Source: Streptomyces chryseus
Lineage (GTDB): Bacteria; Actinomycetota; Actinomycetes; Streptomycetales; Streptomycetaceae
Assembly: GCF_014650755.1 (NCBI RefSeq)
Contig: NZ_BMVO01000001.1
Span: forward strand, 868,001 to 932,000
Reading direction: 5' to 3'
DNA length: 64,000 nt
The notes beneath the pieces were generated by a model. That model did not search any database. It worked only from the letters and a program-made list of their open reading frames with translations, and was not told the origin of the DNA. The first letter of the stretch is position 1, and every line of letters begins with the position of its first letter. Made by a program: the position numbers and the translations under genes. Shown in pieces: positions 36,537 to 44,561 of the stretch.

Positions 36537-37154
36537 TCAGGCCCCGGTGCCGCCGCCGCCCGGAACGCCCGAGGCGGAGCTGATGATCTCGTCGATGAGG
36601 CCGTACTCCACGGCCTCTTCCGCCGAGTACCAGCGGTCGCGGTCACCGTCACGGATGATCGTCTCGACGGTCTGGCCGGAGTGCCGGGCGGTGATCTCCG
36701 CCATGCGCTTCTTCGTACGCAGCAGCTGCTCGGCCTGGATCTTGATGTCCGAGGCGGTGCCGCCGAGGCCGGCCGAGCCCTGGTGCATCAGGATGTCGGT
36801 GTTGGGAAGCGCGAAACGCTTGCCCGCGGTGCCACCGGTCAGCAGGAACTGGCCCATCGAGGCCGCGAGGCCCATGCCGATGGTCACCACGTCGTTCGGG
36901 ATGTACTGCATGGTGTCGTAGACCGCCATGCCGGCCGTCACCGAGCCGCCGGGGCTGTTGATGTAGAGGTAGATGTCCTTGTCCGGATCGGCGGCAAGGA
37001 GGAGCAACTGCGCTGTGATCTTGTTGGCGATGTCATCGTCGACCTGCTGGCCGAGGAAGATGATCCGCTCGCCGAGCAGCCGGTTGTAGACCTGGTCGCC
37101 GAGGCCTCCACCGATGGACGGCTCACCCGCGGCGTACGGCATCAGATTCGTCAC
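36537..37154 (-). CDS. clpP1: ATP-dependent Clp protease proteolytic subunit ClpP1
   Basis: 205 residues. Triad: S99 in GLAASMGQ, H124 in LMHQGSAG and D173 in DGDRDRW. The C-terminus is Gly-rich (VPGGGGTGA). The GTG at 37154 has AGGTG 6 bases upstream. It leads the clpP1-clpP2 operon. In S. coelicolor/lividans this operon is activated by ClgR, and a matching box lies about 130 bases upstream at 37285-37299. A GACGGC/GCCGTC hairpin stands in the leader at 37175-37190. Confidence 0.96.
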   Translation of the reverse strand: MTNLMPYAAGEPSIGGGLGDQVYNRLLGERIIFLGQQVDDDIANKITAQLLLLAADPDKDIYLYINSPGGSVTAGMAVYDTMQYIPNDVVTIGMGLAASMGQFLLTGGTAGKRFALPNTDILMHQGSAGLGGTASDIKIQAEQLLRTKKRMAEITARHSGQTVETIIRDGDRDRWYSAEEAVEYGLIDEIISSASGVPGGGGTGA

Positions 37155-37174
37155 GTATACACCTGCTCGTCTCT

Positions 37175-37190
37175 GACGGCTTCGGCCGTC
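37175..37190 (-). other. Leader hairpin of clpP1
   Basis: GACGGC and GCCGTC enclose a four-base loop, 20 bases before the clpP1 start. A second dyad (GAGAG-GGGG/CCCC-CTCTC) lies at 37208-37230. Both would be in the transcribed leader. Confidence 0.4.
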
Positions 37191-37240
37191 TCAGCGTCTT
37201 CGTACCGGAGAGCGGGGACTCCCCACTCTCCTCTTCATGG

Positions 37241-37246
37241 ACCCTA
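37241..37246 (-). promoter_or_regulatory. Candidate -10 element of clpP1
   Basis: TAGGGT on the minus strand. There is no recognisable -35 at 16-19 bases, as expected for an activator-dependent promoter; the ClgR-type box is centred about 48 bases upstream of it. Confidence 0.35.
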
Positions 37247-37284
37247 ACGCGCAGGTAGGACAACGCCATCCCGCTTCCCGAACT

Positions 37285-37299
37285 GTTCGCTGGGAGCGC
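37285..37299. promoter_or_regulatory. ClgR-type operator upstream of clpP1-clpP2
   Basis: GTTCGC-TGGGA-GCGC matches the published ClgR motif GTTCGC-N5-GCG. ClgR is the actinobacterial activator of clpP1clpP2, clpC and lon, itself degraded by Clp. Position about 130 bases upstream of the GTG and upstream of the putative -10. Confidence 0.75.
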
Positions 37300-37327
37300 A
37301 AGCTCCGGGCCGGCGCCCGCGTACGGC

Positions 37328-37362
37328 GACGGGCCCGGACGCGTGATGCGTCCGGGCCCGTC
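37328..37362 (-). terminator. Hairpin terminator after tig
   Basis: A perfect 15-bp stem, GACGGGCCCGGACGC (37328-37342) with 37348-37362, has a GTGAT loop. It begins 30 bases past the trigger factor stop, between tig and the clpP1 control region. Confidence 0.85.
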
Positions 37363-37391
37363 GTCGCAGATCAAGCAGATCGGATCGAGGC

Positions 37392-38771
37392 TCAGGCCTC
37401 GGTCGTCTTCTCCTCGGAGGGAGCCTCGGCGGCGTCGGCGGCCTCGGCGGCCTCCTCTTCCTCGTCCTCCAGCTCGACGGCCTCACCGTTGGTGTCGGTG
37501 ACCTTGGCGGCCTCGACGACGACGGCGAGCGCCTTGCCGCGGGCGACCTCGCCGACGAGCATCGGCACCTGGCCACCCTCGACGACGGCCTGGGCGAACT
37601 GGTCGGGGCTCATGCCGGAGGACTGCGCGCGCCGCATGAGGTGCTCGGCGAGCTCCTCCTGGTTGACGTTCAGCTTCTCCTTGTTGACGAGCTCGTCGAG
37701 GACGAACTGCGTCTTGATGCCCTTGACCGCCTGCTCGCGCAGCTCGGCGTCGAACTCCTCGGCCGTCTTGCCCTGGATCTCGAGGTACTTCTCGATGTCC
37801 AGGCCCATCTGGCCGAGCTGGTGGTGCTCCAGGTTGTGCTTGCGGGTCTTGACCTCGTCCTCGAGGAGCTTCTCGGGGATCGGGACCTCGACCAGCTCCA
37901 GCAGCTTCTCCAGGACGCGCTCCTGGGCCTGCGTGGCCTGGTCGTACTGCTTCATGTTCTCGAGGCGCTTGCGGCTGTCGGCCTTGAGCTCGTCGAGGGT
38001 GTCGAACTCGCTCGCCATCTGCGCGAAGTCGTCGTCCAGCTCGGGCAGCTCACGGGCGGCGACCGCGGTGACCTTGACGGTGACCTCGGCCTCCTTGCCC
38101 TCGGCGCTGCCGCCCTTGAGCGAGGAGGTGAAGGTGGCCTCGCCACCGGCCTCCAGGCCGGTCACGGCCTCGTCGATGCCGTCGAGGAGCTCGCCGGAAC
38201 CGATGGTGTACGAGACACCCTCGGCGACGCCGTCCTCCAGGACCTCGCCCTCGACCTTGGCCTGCAGGTCGATCGTGACGACGTCACCGTCGGCGGCGGG
38301 GCGCTCGACCGCGTTGGTGGAGGCGAAGCGCGTGCGCAGGTCCTCCACGGCCTTGTCGACGTCCTCGTCGTTGACCTCGACCGCGTCGACCTCGACCTCG
38401 ATGCCGGAGTAGTCCGGGATCTCGATCGTCGGGCGGATGTCGACCTCGGCGGTGAAGGAGAGCAGCTCGCCGTCCTTCAGCTCGGTGATGTCGACCTCGG
38501 GCTGGCCGAGAACGTTCAGCTCACCCTCGTTGACAGCCTCGGTGTAGAACTTCGGAAGGGCGTCGTTGACGGCCTCCTCCAGCACAGCACCACGGCCGAA
38601 CCGCTGGTCGATGACTCGGTTCGGGATCTTGCCCTTGCGGAAGCCCTTCACCGTGACCTGCTGGTTGATCTTCTTGTACGCCGCGTCGAGGCTGTCCTTG
38701 AGCTCCTCGAAGGGCACCTCGATGCTGAGCCGAACCCGGGTCGGGTTCAGGGTCTCCACGGCGCTCTTCAC
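37392..38771 (-). CDS. tig: Trigger factor
   Basis: 459 residues. The N-terminal ribosome-binding domain has VEVPFEEL-like [20 protein letters not shown] and the signature [13 protein letters not shown]; a PPIase domain lies at about 150-240; the rest forms the arms. The acidic tail ends with [20 protein letters not shown]. It is a ribosome-associated chaperone at the L23 exit site. The GTG at 38771 has AAGGAG 8 bases upstream. It lies next to clpP1 as in most bacteria but has its own promoter and terminator. Confidence 0.97.
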   Translation of the reverse strand: MKSAVETLNPTRVRLSIEVPFEELKDSLDAAYKKINQQVTVKGFRKGKIPNRVIDQRFGRGAVLEEAVNDALPKFYTEAVNEGELNVLGQPEVDITELKDGELLSFTAEVDIRPTIEIPDYSGIEVEVDAVEVNDEDVDKAVEDLRTRFASTNAVERPAADGDVVTIDLQAKVEGEVLEDGVAEGVSYTIGSGELLDGIDEAVTGLEAGGEATFTSSLKGGSAEGKEAEVTVKVTAVAARELPELDDDFAQMASEFDTLDELKADSRKRLENMKQYDQATQAQERVLEKLLELVEVPIPEKLLEDEVKTRKHNLEHHQLGQMGLDIEKYLEIQGKTAEEFDAELREQAVKGIKTQFVLDELVNKEKLNVNQEELAEHLMRRAQSSGMSPDQFAQAVVEGGQVPMLVGEVARGKALAVVVEAAKVTDTNGEAVELEDEEEEAAEAADAAEAPSEEKTTEA

Positions 38772-38876
38772 GGTTCGGTCTCCTTGGGGGCTGACTTCTG
38801 GGGTTCTGCTGGGCCGCGCGGGAGGCGGCTTCGCCGTTTCGAGCCCGGCACATCAGACACACGGGCACGAGTTTGC

Positions 38877-38907
38877 ATAGTAACGGCAAGCAGGAAGACT
38901 CCCACAA
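38877..38907 (-). promoter_or_regulatory. Candidate promoter of tig
   Basis: TTGTGG (38902-38907) and TACTAT (38877-38882) are 19 bases apart on the minus strand. The -10 is close to the optimum. The leader would be about 100 bases. Confidence 0.5.
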
Positions 38908-38952
38908 CGCGATCTTGTTCCGGTGATCGCGCGGGATCATGTCGGGTGATGG

Positions 38953-39026
38953 TCGGGGTGGCCGGATTCGAACCGACGACCTTCCGCTCCCAAAGCGGAC
39001 GCGCTACCAAGCTGCGCCACACCCCG
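38953..39026 (-). tRNA. tRNA-Pro (anticodon TGG)
   Basis: 74 bases. On the minus strand the acceptor CGGGGTG pairs with CACCCCG, followed by discriminator A. The anticodon arm is TCCGC-TTTGGGA-GCGGA, with TGG at the centre and G37, and the T arm contains GTTCGAATC. No CCA is encoded. It reads CCA and CCG proline codons. Confidence 0.96.
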
Positions 39027-39163
39027 TCGGTGCGACACGTAGGGTACATGCCCGGGGACAGAACGGCGGCCGCTTTACGGGCGTCGTATCGGGTGTGCAT
39101 CAAAGCCCGGGGACCCGCTACGATGCTCTTCGTGCCGCGGTCACGTGACCTGCGGCGCACTGT

Positions 39164-39237
39164 GCGGGCGTAGCTCAATGGTAGAGCCCTAGTCTTCCAA
39201 ACTAGCTACGCGGGTTCGATTCCCGTCGCCCGCTCCA
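39164..39237 (+). tRNA. tRNA-Gly (anticodon TCC)
   Basis: Acceptor GCGGGCG pairs with CGCCCGC, discriminator T at 39234, and CCA is encoded at 39235-39237. The anticodon arm is CTAGT-CTTCCAA-ACTAG with TCC, and the T loop is GTTCGATTC. It is divergent from tRNA-Pro, 137 bases apart; TACGAT at 39119-39124 may be its -10. Confidence 0.96.
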
Positions 39238-39243
39238 CTGCTT

Positions 39244-39281
39244 CCGGCCCGGCTCGGTGATACGTCACCGAGCCGGGCCGG
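39244..39281 (+). terminator. Hairpin terminator after tRNA-Gly
   Basis: A perfect 17-bp stem, CCGGCCCGGCTCGGTGA (39244-39260) with 39265-39281, closes on TACG. It begins 7 bases after the encoded CCA. It may also end leftward transcription from the small gene at 39323. Confidence 0.9.
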
Positions 39282-39322
39282 TGGCGTTTCCGGAGCCGCG
39301 CCGCCCGCCCGCCGCGACTCCT

Positions 39323-39517
39323 TCAGAAGCTGATCTGGTTGATGGTCTCCGCTATCGAGTTCAGGAAGCGGTTGATCGACGGCGCCATCCCGGTGGACGC
39401 GAGGAAGAAGCCGAAGAGCACGGCCACCACCGCCGGTCCCGCCTTGATCGACCCCCCGCGGATCAACACCACCAGGACGATCGCCAACAGAAGCACCACA
39501 GACAGTGAAATGGCCAC
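39323..39517 (-). CDS. Small membrane protein, 64 residues
   Basis: 64 residues. An N-terminal membrane helix (MAISLSVVLLLAIVLVVLIR) and a second hydrophobic stretch (AGPAVVAVLFGFFLASTGM) are followed by APSINRFLNSIAETINQISF, an amphipathic tail. There is no known domain. Start GTG at 39517 with GAGGG 11 bases upstream. The third-position bias is weaker than in longer genes but the reading frame is clean. Similar small proteins occur in streptomycetes; the function is unknown. Confidence 0.72.
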   Translation of the reverse strand: MAISLSVVLLLAIVLVVLIRGGSIKAGPAVVAVLFGFFLASTGMAPSINRFLNSIAETINQISF

Positions 39518-40033
39518 AACTGATCACACCCTCGGTCGGTCCGCCTTGCCGGCCCGGGAGCGCACGGCCCAGCGCACTCCCGCAGGCACCATCGTGCCAC
39601 CAACTCACCACTGGCGGCTGCCGGGTGACGCAACGTCGACGGCCGGCTCACGCTGCCGGGAGGTCCGGCGCACACCCCGGGGCGCGGGCGCCGCATATGC
39701 GCGACGCTGAATTGTTCTGCCCCCTGCGGGAGTTAATAGACGTGATCGTTTCGCCATCCACACATCATGTTCGCAGGAAATTCGAATTGGGTGAACGCCC
39801 ACACAACAACGGTCGACAAAGGCGCAATGAACAGGACATATCGCCAGAGTCACCCGCTGGCGGTATGCACCATTTAATCAGGATGAGTTACCCCATGCGG
39901 GCGTGATGATGTGAGCCTCGCCATAAAAGGCGATCTTCATGTCGACTTCTCCGCGCACGGGGTAGACGGCGAATAGGAGTGAGCTGCGAACGAGGTTTTA
40001 CGAAATCCATCGCGCGACGCTAGGGTGCCTCAG
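39518..40033. other. Non-coding, AT-richer region upstream of the acyltransferase gene
   Basis: About 515 bases with no open frame showing Streptomyces codon bias. From about 39700 the G+C content drops to roughly 50-55 percent. It contains a CGCCAG/CTGGCG hairpin at about 39841-39862 and a CGCC-ATAAAA-GGCG hairpin near 39919-39932. A 16-codon ATG frame (start near 39827) is too short to judge. It could hold a promoter array, a small RNA or remnants of foreign DNA. Confidence 0.5.
40021..40026 (+). promoter_or_regulatory. Candidate -10 element for the leaderless acyltransferase gene
   Basis: TAGGGT ends 7 bases before the ATG at 40034; TTTACG lies 18 bases further upstream as a poor -35. The spacing predicts transcription starting at the ATG. 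Confidence 0.45.
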
Positions 40034-41269
40034 ATGTTTCACGCTCCGCACGGATATCAGAGGGCCCCGCTCCCCCCGGCCCGGGAGCAGGAGCCCGAAA
40101 CACCCCTTGCACGGACCGCCACCGCCACCCCCCGGTCCGGGGCCGGCGCAGTCCCCACGCCCGCCACCCCGGCCCGTGCCGCCACCCCCGTCCCCACCCC
40201 GGGCGCCACTCCCGCCCCGAAGCACCGCGACGCGTTCTTCGACAACGCGAAGTACCTGGCGATCGTCTTCGTCGCGATGGCCCACATGTGGGAACCGGTG
40301 ATGGACGGCAGTCGCGCCACGCGCGCGCTGTACATCGTCGTCTACAGCTTCCACATGCCGGCGTTCATCATCATCTCCGGCTACTTCTCGCGCGGCTTCG
40401 ACATGAGCCGCAAGAAGATCCAGCGCCTGGTCACCGGTGTCGCCGTCCCGTACGTGATCTTCGAGACCGCCTACACGCTGTTCAAGCGGTGGGCGGACGA
40501 TCCCGACCAGTCCATCAGCCTGCTCGACCCCTGGTACCTGACCTGGTTCCTGATCGCCCTGTTCGTCTGGCGGCTGACCACTCCGCTGTGGCAGTCGCTC
40601 CGCCACCCGCTGCCGGTCGCGCTCGCCATCGCCGTACTCGCCTCCGTGACGCCCAACATCGGTGACGACCTCAACCTCCAGCGCGTGCTGCAGTTCCTGC
40701 CGTACTTCGTGCTGGGTCTGCTGCTGAAGCCGGAGCACTTCCGGATGGTGCGCAGGCGCGAGGTGCGGCTGCTGGCCCTGCCCGTCGTGCTGGCCACGGT
40801 CGTCTTCGCGTACTGGGCCGCCCCCCGCCTCGGGCTCGGGTGGTTCTACCACAGCAGCGCCGCACAGCAGATCGGCGCTCCGTGGTGGGCCGGGGTCGTC
40901 ATGACCTTCGCGCTCTTCGGCTGCTCGCTCGTCCTGACGGCCTGCTTCCTGGCCTGGGTCCCGGGCCGCACGATGTGGTTCACGGTGCTCGGCGCCGGCA
41001 CGCTCGGCGGCTACCTGCTGCACGGCTTCCTGGTGAAGGGCGCCGGCTACGCGGACCTGTTCGAGACGTACCCCTGGCTGTCCACCCCGCTCGGCGAGAT
41101 CTGCCTGACCGTCGCGATGGCGGTCGTGGTCACGCTGCTCTGCACGCCCTTCGTGCGGCGGCTGTTCCGCTGGGCGATGGAGCCGGAGATGAACTGGGCG
41201 TTCCGCCGCGACCCGGTGGAGAACGCCCGGCAGCGGGAGCGCCGCCCCGCCGCCAAGGTGTCCTCCTAG
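40034..41269 (+). CDS. Acyltransferase 3 family membrane protein
   Basis: 411 residues. A Pro/Thr/Ala-rich cytosolic N-terminus (about 60 residues) is followed by ten membrane segments of the acyltransferase 3 fold: RDAFFDNAKYLAIVFVAMAH with the conserved His, SFHMPAFIIISGYFSRG and LGAGTLGGYLLHGFLV. These proteins transfer acyl (often acetyl) groups to cell-surface sugars or other acceptors. The substrate is unknown. Start: the GTG at 40025 is in frame, but the ATG at 40034 fits a leaderless promoter and I prefer it. Its stop TAG overlaps the stop of the opposite HD gene in CTAG (41266-41269). Confidence 0.9.
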   Translation: MFHAPHGYQRAPLPPAREQEPETPLARTATATPRSGAGAVPTPATPARAATPVPTPGATPAPKHRDAFFDNAKYLAIVFVAMAHMWEPVMDGSRATRALYIVVYSFHMPAFIIISGYFSRGFDMSRKKIQRLVTGVAVPYVIFETAYTLFKRWADDPDQSISLLDPWYLTWFLIALFVWRLTTPLWQSLRHPLPVALAIAVLASVTPNIGDDLNLQRVLQFLPYFVLGLLLKPEHFRMVRRREVRLLALPVVLATVVFAYWAAPRLGLGWFYHSSAAQQIGAPWWAGVVMTFALFGCSLVLTACFLAWVPGRTMWFTVLGAGTLGGYLLHGFLVKGAGYADLFETYPWLSTPLGEICLTVAMAVVVTLLCTPFVRRLFRWAMEPEMNWAFRRDPVENARQRERRPAAKVSS

Positions 41270-41730
41270 CGGGCGGTCCCGGGCCCCGGTTCCAGTCCCA
41301 GGAGACGGTGTACCTCCGCGTATTTGAGCGTGAGACGGACCCTGGTCGCCTCGTCGAGCACGGCGAGACGGCCGGGGTCCGCGTTGTGTGCGAGGTCCGC
41401 CTCCTTGACGAGGCGCGCGCCGGGCGTGGCGAGGATTCGCCGGGTGTACGCGGCGAGCTCCTCCCCCGGGCGCTTGGTCAGGGCGAGCACCATGTCCTTG
41501 GTGGCCTGCGGCAGTTCGGCCCCGGCCAGCCACTGCGCGGACAGCGCGTCGTCCTCCACGGCGTCGTGCAGCCAGGCGGCGGCGATCTGCTCCTCGGAGC
41601 CGCCGCGCGCGCGGACGCCCTCGGCGACGGCGGCGAGGTGCTCGGCGTACGGCCGGCCCGCCTTGTCGGTCTGCCCGGCGTGCGCGGCCCGGGCGACGGC
41701 CTCGACCTGGGTGAGCGTCAGATACGGCAT
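41266..41730 (-). CDS. HD domain metal-dependent phosphohydrolase (RelA/SpoT-hydrolase-like)
   Basis: 154 residues. The conserved ARAAHAGQTDKAGRPYAEHL and AAWLHDAVEDDAL carry the HD metal site, in the form seen in SpoT-type hydrolases and small alarmone hydrolases; DLAHNADPGRL gives another conserved Asn-Asp element. There is no synthetase or ACT domain. Hydrolysis of ppGpp or a nucleotide relative is plausible but unproven. The ATG at 41730 has no ribosome site and a TACAGT hexamer 6 bases upstream. It is convergent with the acyltransferase gene, with overlapping stop codons and no room for a terminator between them. Confidence 0.85.
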   Translation of the reverse strand: MPYLTLTQVEAVARAAHAGQTDKAGRPYAEHLAAVAEGVRARGGSEEQIAAAWLHDAVEDDALSAQWLAGAELPQATKDMVLALTKRPGEELAAYTRRILATPGARLVKEADLAHNADPGRLAVLDEATRVRLTLKYAEVHRLLGLEPGPGTAR

Positions 41731-41736
41731 GGTCCG

Positions 41737-41742
41737 ACTGTA
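41737..41742 (-). promoter_or_regulatory. Candidate -10 element for the leaderless HD-domain gene
   Basis: TACAGT on the minus strand ends 6 bases before the ATG at 41730. No good -35 is visible. Confidence 0.4.
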
Positions 41743-41975
41743 CGGACTCCCGCCGTGTGCGCGTACGGGGCCCGGTGGCGGGGCGGCGGCCGGAAGACCT
41801 GCGAGGTGTGCTGCTCGCCGTGCTGGGACCTCTGGCGGCGGGCCGGTCGCACTGGCAGGGTCCTGCCGGGCGGGCGGCGCGGCGGCAGCGGCGGACCGGC
41901 GCGCGAACGCGAACTGGTGGGCTGACGGGCGGTCCGCACTGCCCGGATTACGCGTCCTGGGTTACGCGTCGTGGG

Positions 41976-43121
41976 TTACGCGTCGTGGCAGATCAACAGG
42001 AGCGCCCGGTCGTCGTTGACGTCCTTCGCCACCGCTTCGATCAGGTGCCAAGCCGCGCCCTGGAAGCCGCAGGACACATAGCGGTCGGCCTCGCCCGTCA
42101 GGCGGTCGATGCCTTCCGCGATGTCCCGGCCGGATGCCTCGACCAGGCCGTCCGTGAACAGCATCAGGACGTCGCCGGGCGCCAGCGAGCCCTTGCAGGC
42201 GTCGAACTGGGCGCCGTCGTACACGCCGAGCAGCGGGCCCTCGCCGGACTTCTCCTCCCAGCGGCCGCTTCCCGCGTGCAGCTGGAGCGCGGGGAGGTGG
42301 CCCGCCGACAGGAGTTCGTAGTCGCCGGACTCCAGGTCCAGCACCAGGTGGATGGAGGTCGCGAAGCCCTCCTCCCAGTCCTGGCGCAGCAGGTAGCCGT
42401 TGGCGGCGGGCAGGAAGCCGTGCGGCGGGAGCGATCCCAGCAGCCCGCCGAACGCCCCGGACAGGAGCAGCGCGCGCGAGGCGGCGTCCATGCCCTTGCC
42501 GGACACGTCGGTGAGGACGACCTCCAGGGTGCGCCCGCCGTTCGTGCGGGCCGCGACCACGAAGTCGCCCGAGAAGGACTGTCCGCCCGCCGGGCGCAGC
42601 GCCATCTCGCTGTGCCAGTTCTTCGGCAGGCGGGGCAGCGCGCTCTGCACCCGGATGCGTTCGCGCAGGTCGAAGAGCATCGTGCCGCCGCGTCGCCACG
42701 GGACGCCGACCCTGGCCCGGAACTGGGCGATGATCAGGCCGAAGAAGCCGCAGGCGGCGACCGTGAGGACGGTGCCGGGCGTGACCGTGCCCGGGCCCTG
42801 CGTATAGGGGCCCAGCACGACCGACTCGACGATCAGCCCGGTCGCGGCGGCGGCGTACAGGCCGAGCAGGCTCGCCGGGCGCAGCAGCAGTCCGCCGGCC
42901 ACGATCGGCAGGACCAGCAGGGCCGGCGCGCACCAGGCCGGCGACGCGATCGTGCCGGTGACGATGGCCGGGACGGTCAGCAGCAGGCCCGCCAGGGCGA
43001 TCCAGTCCGAGCCGTCGCCCCTGAAGTAGTCGACGCCGGATTTACGCAGCGCGATCCGGGCCCGGTGCGCGCTCTTGCGCGTCCGTGCCGAGAACGATTC
43101 GGTTCCTGCTCCACCTGCCAT
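41976..43121 (-). CDS. Membrane-anchored PP2C/SpoIIE-type serine phosphatase
   Basis: 381 residues. The cytosolic N-terminus (MAGGAGTESFSARTRKSAHR) is basic, then three or four membrane segments (about 45-130), then a SpoIIE/PP2C domain with SGDFVVAARTNGGRTLEVVL, LTDVSGKGMDAASRA, SAGHLPALQL and DVLMLFTDGLVEA, holding the Asp metal ligands. Such proteins dephosphorylate anti-anti-sigma factors; Streptomyces encode many. Target unknown, and no anti-sigma gene is adjacent. The ATG at 43121 is chosen from the end of conserved sequence; a TAGGGT lies 8 bases upstream. It is divergent from the Eis-like gene. Confidence 0.9.
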   Translation of the reverse strand: MAGGAGTESFSARTRKSAHRARIALRKSGVDYFRGDGSDWIALAGLLLTVPAIVTGTIASPAWCAPALLVLPIVAGGLLLRPASLLGLYAAAATGLIVESVVLGPYTQGPGTVTPGTVLTVAACGFFGLIIAQFRARVGVPWRRGGTMLFDLRERIRVQSALPRLPKNWHSEMALRPAGGQSFSGDFVVAARTNGGRTLEVVLTDVSGKGMDAASRALLLSGAFGGLLGSLPPHGFLPAANGYLLRQDWEEGFATSIHLVLDLESGDYELLSAGHLPALQLHAGSGRWEEKSGEGPLLGVYDGAQFDACKGSLAPGDVLMLFTDGLVEASGRDIAEGIDRLTGEADRYVSCGFQGAAWHLIEAVAKDVNDDRALLLICHDA

Positions 43122-43227
43122 TGCGGTGGACCCTATCCATCCCTGCCGCTGCTCCGCAGGGGGACCCCTGTGACATTGTGTTCGAAATTGGGTCGCTCGA
43201 ATGCCGGGGGCCTGGTAGGCATGGCAT

Positions 43228-44448
43228 ATGACCACCGAATTACGCGTGTTGCGTGCGAGTGAGTGGGACGACTGGTTCGAGGCGGTCGAACTCGCCTTCG
43301 GGGGCCTGCCCGAGAGCGCGGAGGAGCGGGAGTTCGACCGCGCGATCACCGAGCCGGCCCGGAGTCTGGGCGTCTGGGACGAGGACCAGTGCGTCGGCAC
43401 GGCCACCGCGTTCCCCTTCCGGCTGTCCGTTCCCGGCGGCGCCGTCGTGCCGGCCGCCGGAGTGAGCCTGGTGAGCGTCGCCACGACGCACCGGCGGCGC
43501 GGGATCCTCACCGGGATGATGCGGCGCCAGCTCCACGACGTACGGGAATGGGGCGAGCCGCTCGCCCTGCTCACCGCCTCGGAGCCCGCGATCTACGGCC
43601 GCTTCGGATACGGCGCGGCCACCCAGCAGTTGTCGGCGGAGATCGACACGGCCCGGGTCCGGCTGGAGGCGCCGGCGGGGACGGACGGCGTACGGCTGCG
43701 GTTCGCGAAGCCGGCGGCCGCGCGGGACGCCTGCGAGACGGTGTACGCGCGGAACGTGCCGGCCCGGCCCGGAATGCTCGCCCGCCGGCCGTACTGGGAC
43801 CGGATGCCGCTGCTGGACCCGGAGAGCGACCGCGAGGGCGCTTCGCCGCTGCGGTGCGTGCTGGCCGAGCGGGGCGGGGACGTCGTGGGGTACGCCCGGT
43901 TCAGTTTCAAGCCCGCCGGGTCCGACGGCACGGTCGTCCTGCGCGACCTGGAGGCGCTCGACCCGGCGGCGTACGCGGCGCTGTGGCGCTTTCTCTTCGA
44001 CATCGACCTGACGTCGAAGATCCGGGTGCGCAACCGTCCGCTGGACGACGCCTGGCAGCACCTCGTCTCCGACATCCGCCGGTGCGACGTACGGCTGCGC
44101 GACGCGCTCTACGTGCGGCTGGTGGGGCTGGGGGAAGCGCTGGAGGCCCGTGCTTATCTGGCGCCGGTGGATGTCGTTTTCGAGGTGTCCGACCCGTTCT
44201 GCCCCTGGAACGAGGGGAGTTGGCGGCTCACCGGTGACGCGAAGGGGGGTGCGGCGTGCAAGCGGACGGACGAGGCGGCGGATCTGGCGCTGTCCGTGCG
44301 GGAGCTGGGCGCGGCGTATCTCGGCGGCGTCAGCCTGGCCTCCCTGGCGGCGGCGGGCCGGGTACGGGAACTGCGGCCGGGGGCGCTGGCGGAGGCGTCG
44401 GTGGCGTTCGGGTCCACGACCGTGCCGTGGCTTTCGCACGCGTTCTGA
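43228..44448 (+). CDS. Eis-like GNAT family N-acetyltransferase
   Basis: 406 residues, the usual Eis length, with two fused GNAT regions and a C-terminal sterol-carrier-like domain. Acetyl-CoA site: VSVATTHRRRGILTGMMRRQ, with ASEPAIYGRFGYGAATQQL containing the putative general-acid Tyr. The protein ends SHAF, and the free C-terminal carboxylate is the catalytic base in Eis of M. tuberculosis. Eis acetylates aminoglycosides and some proteins at multiple amines. The substrate here is unknown. The start ATG at 43228 lies 106 bases from the divergent phosphatase gene. Confidence 0.93.
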   Translation: MTTELRVLRASEWDDWFEAVELAFGGLPESAEEREFDRAITEPARSLGVWDEDQCVGTATAFPFRLSVPGGAVVPAAGVSLVSVATTHRRRGILTGMMRRQLHDVREWGEPLALLTASEPAIYGRFGYGAATQQLSAEIDTARVRLEAPAGTDGVRLRFAKPAAARDACETVYARNVPARPGMLARRPYWDRMPLLDPESDREGASPLRCVLAERGGDVVGYARFSFKPAGSDGTVVLRDLEALDPAAYAALWRFLFDIDLTSKIRVRNRPLDDAWQHLVSDIRRCDVRLRDALYVRLVGLGEALEARAYLAPVDVVFEVSDPFCPWNEGSWRLTGDAKGGAACKRTDEAADLALSVRELGAAYLGGVSLASLAAAGRVRELRPGALAEASVAFGSTTVPWLSHAF

Positions 44449-44561
44449 CCGGCCGGCGCGCGGGCCCCGGGGGCGGCTGGGGCCCGGCTCGGACCGGCGC
44501 TGCCCCGCATGTCCGGCACCCACCCCGCAGCCGCTGCGGCGGTGCGGTGCGAGGACGCGGG

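Noticed and set aside
38953..39237. tRNA-Pro/tRNA-Gly as an integrated-element boundary
   Set aside because: No integrase, excisionase or duplicated tRNA 3' end was seen in the neighbouring sequence.
39605..39853. 82-codon minus-strand frame upstream of the small membrane protein
   Set aside because: No ribosome site, Arg-rich without domain, and it crosses the AT-rich non-coding stretch with changing codon bias.
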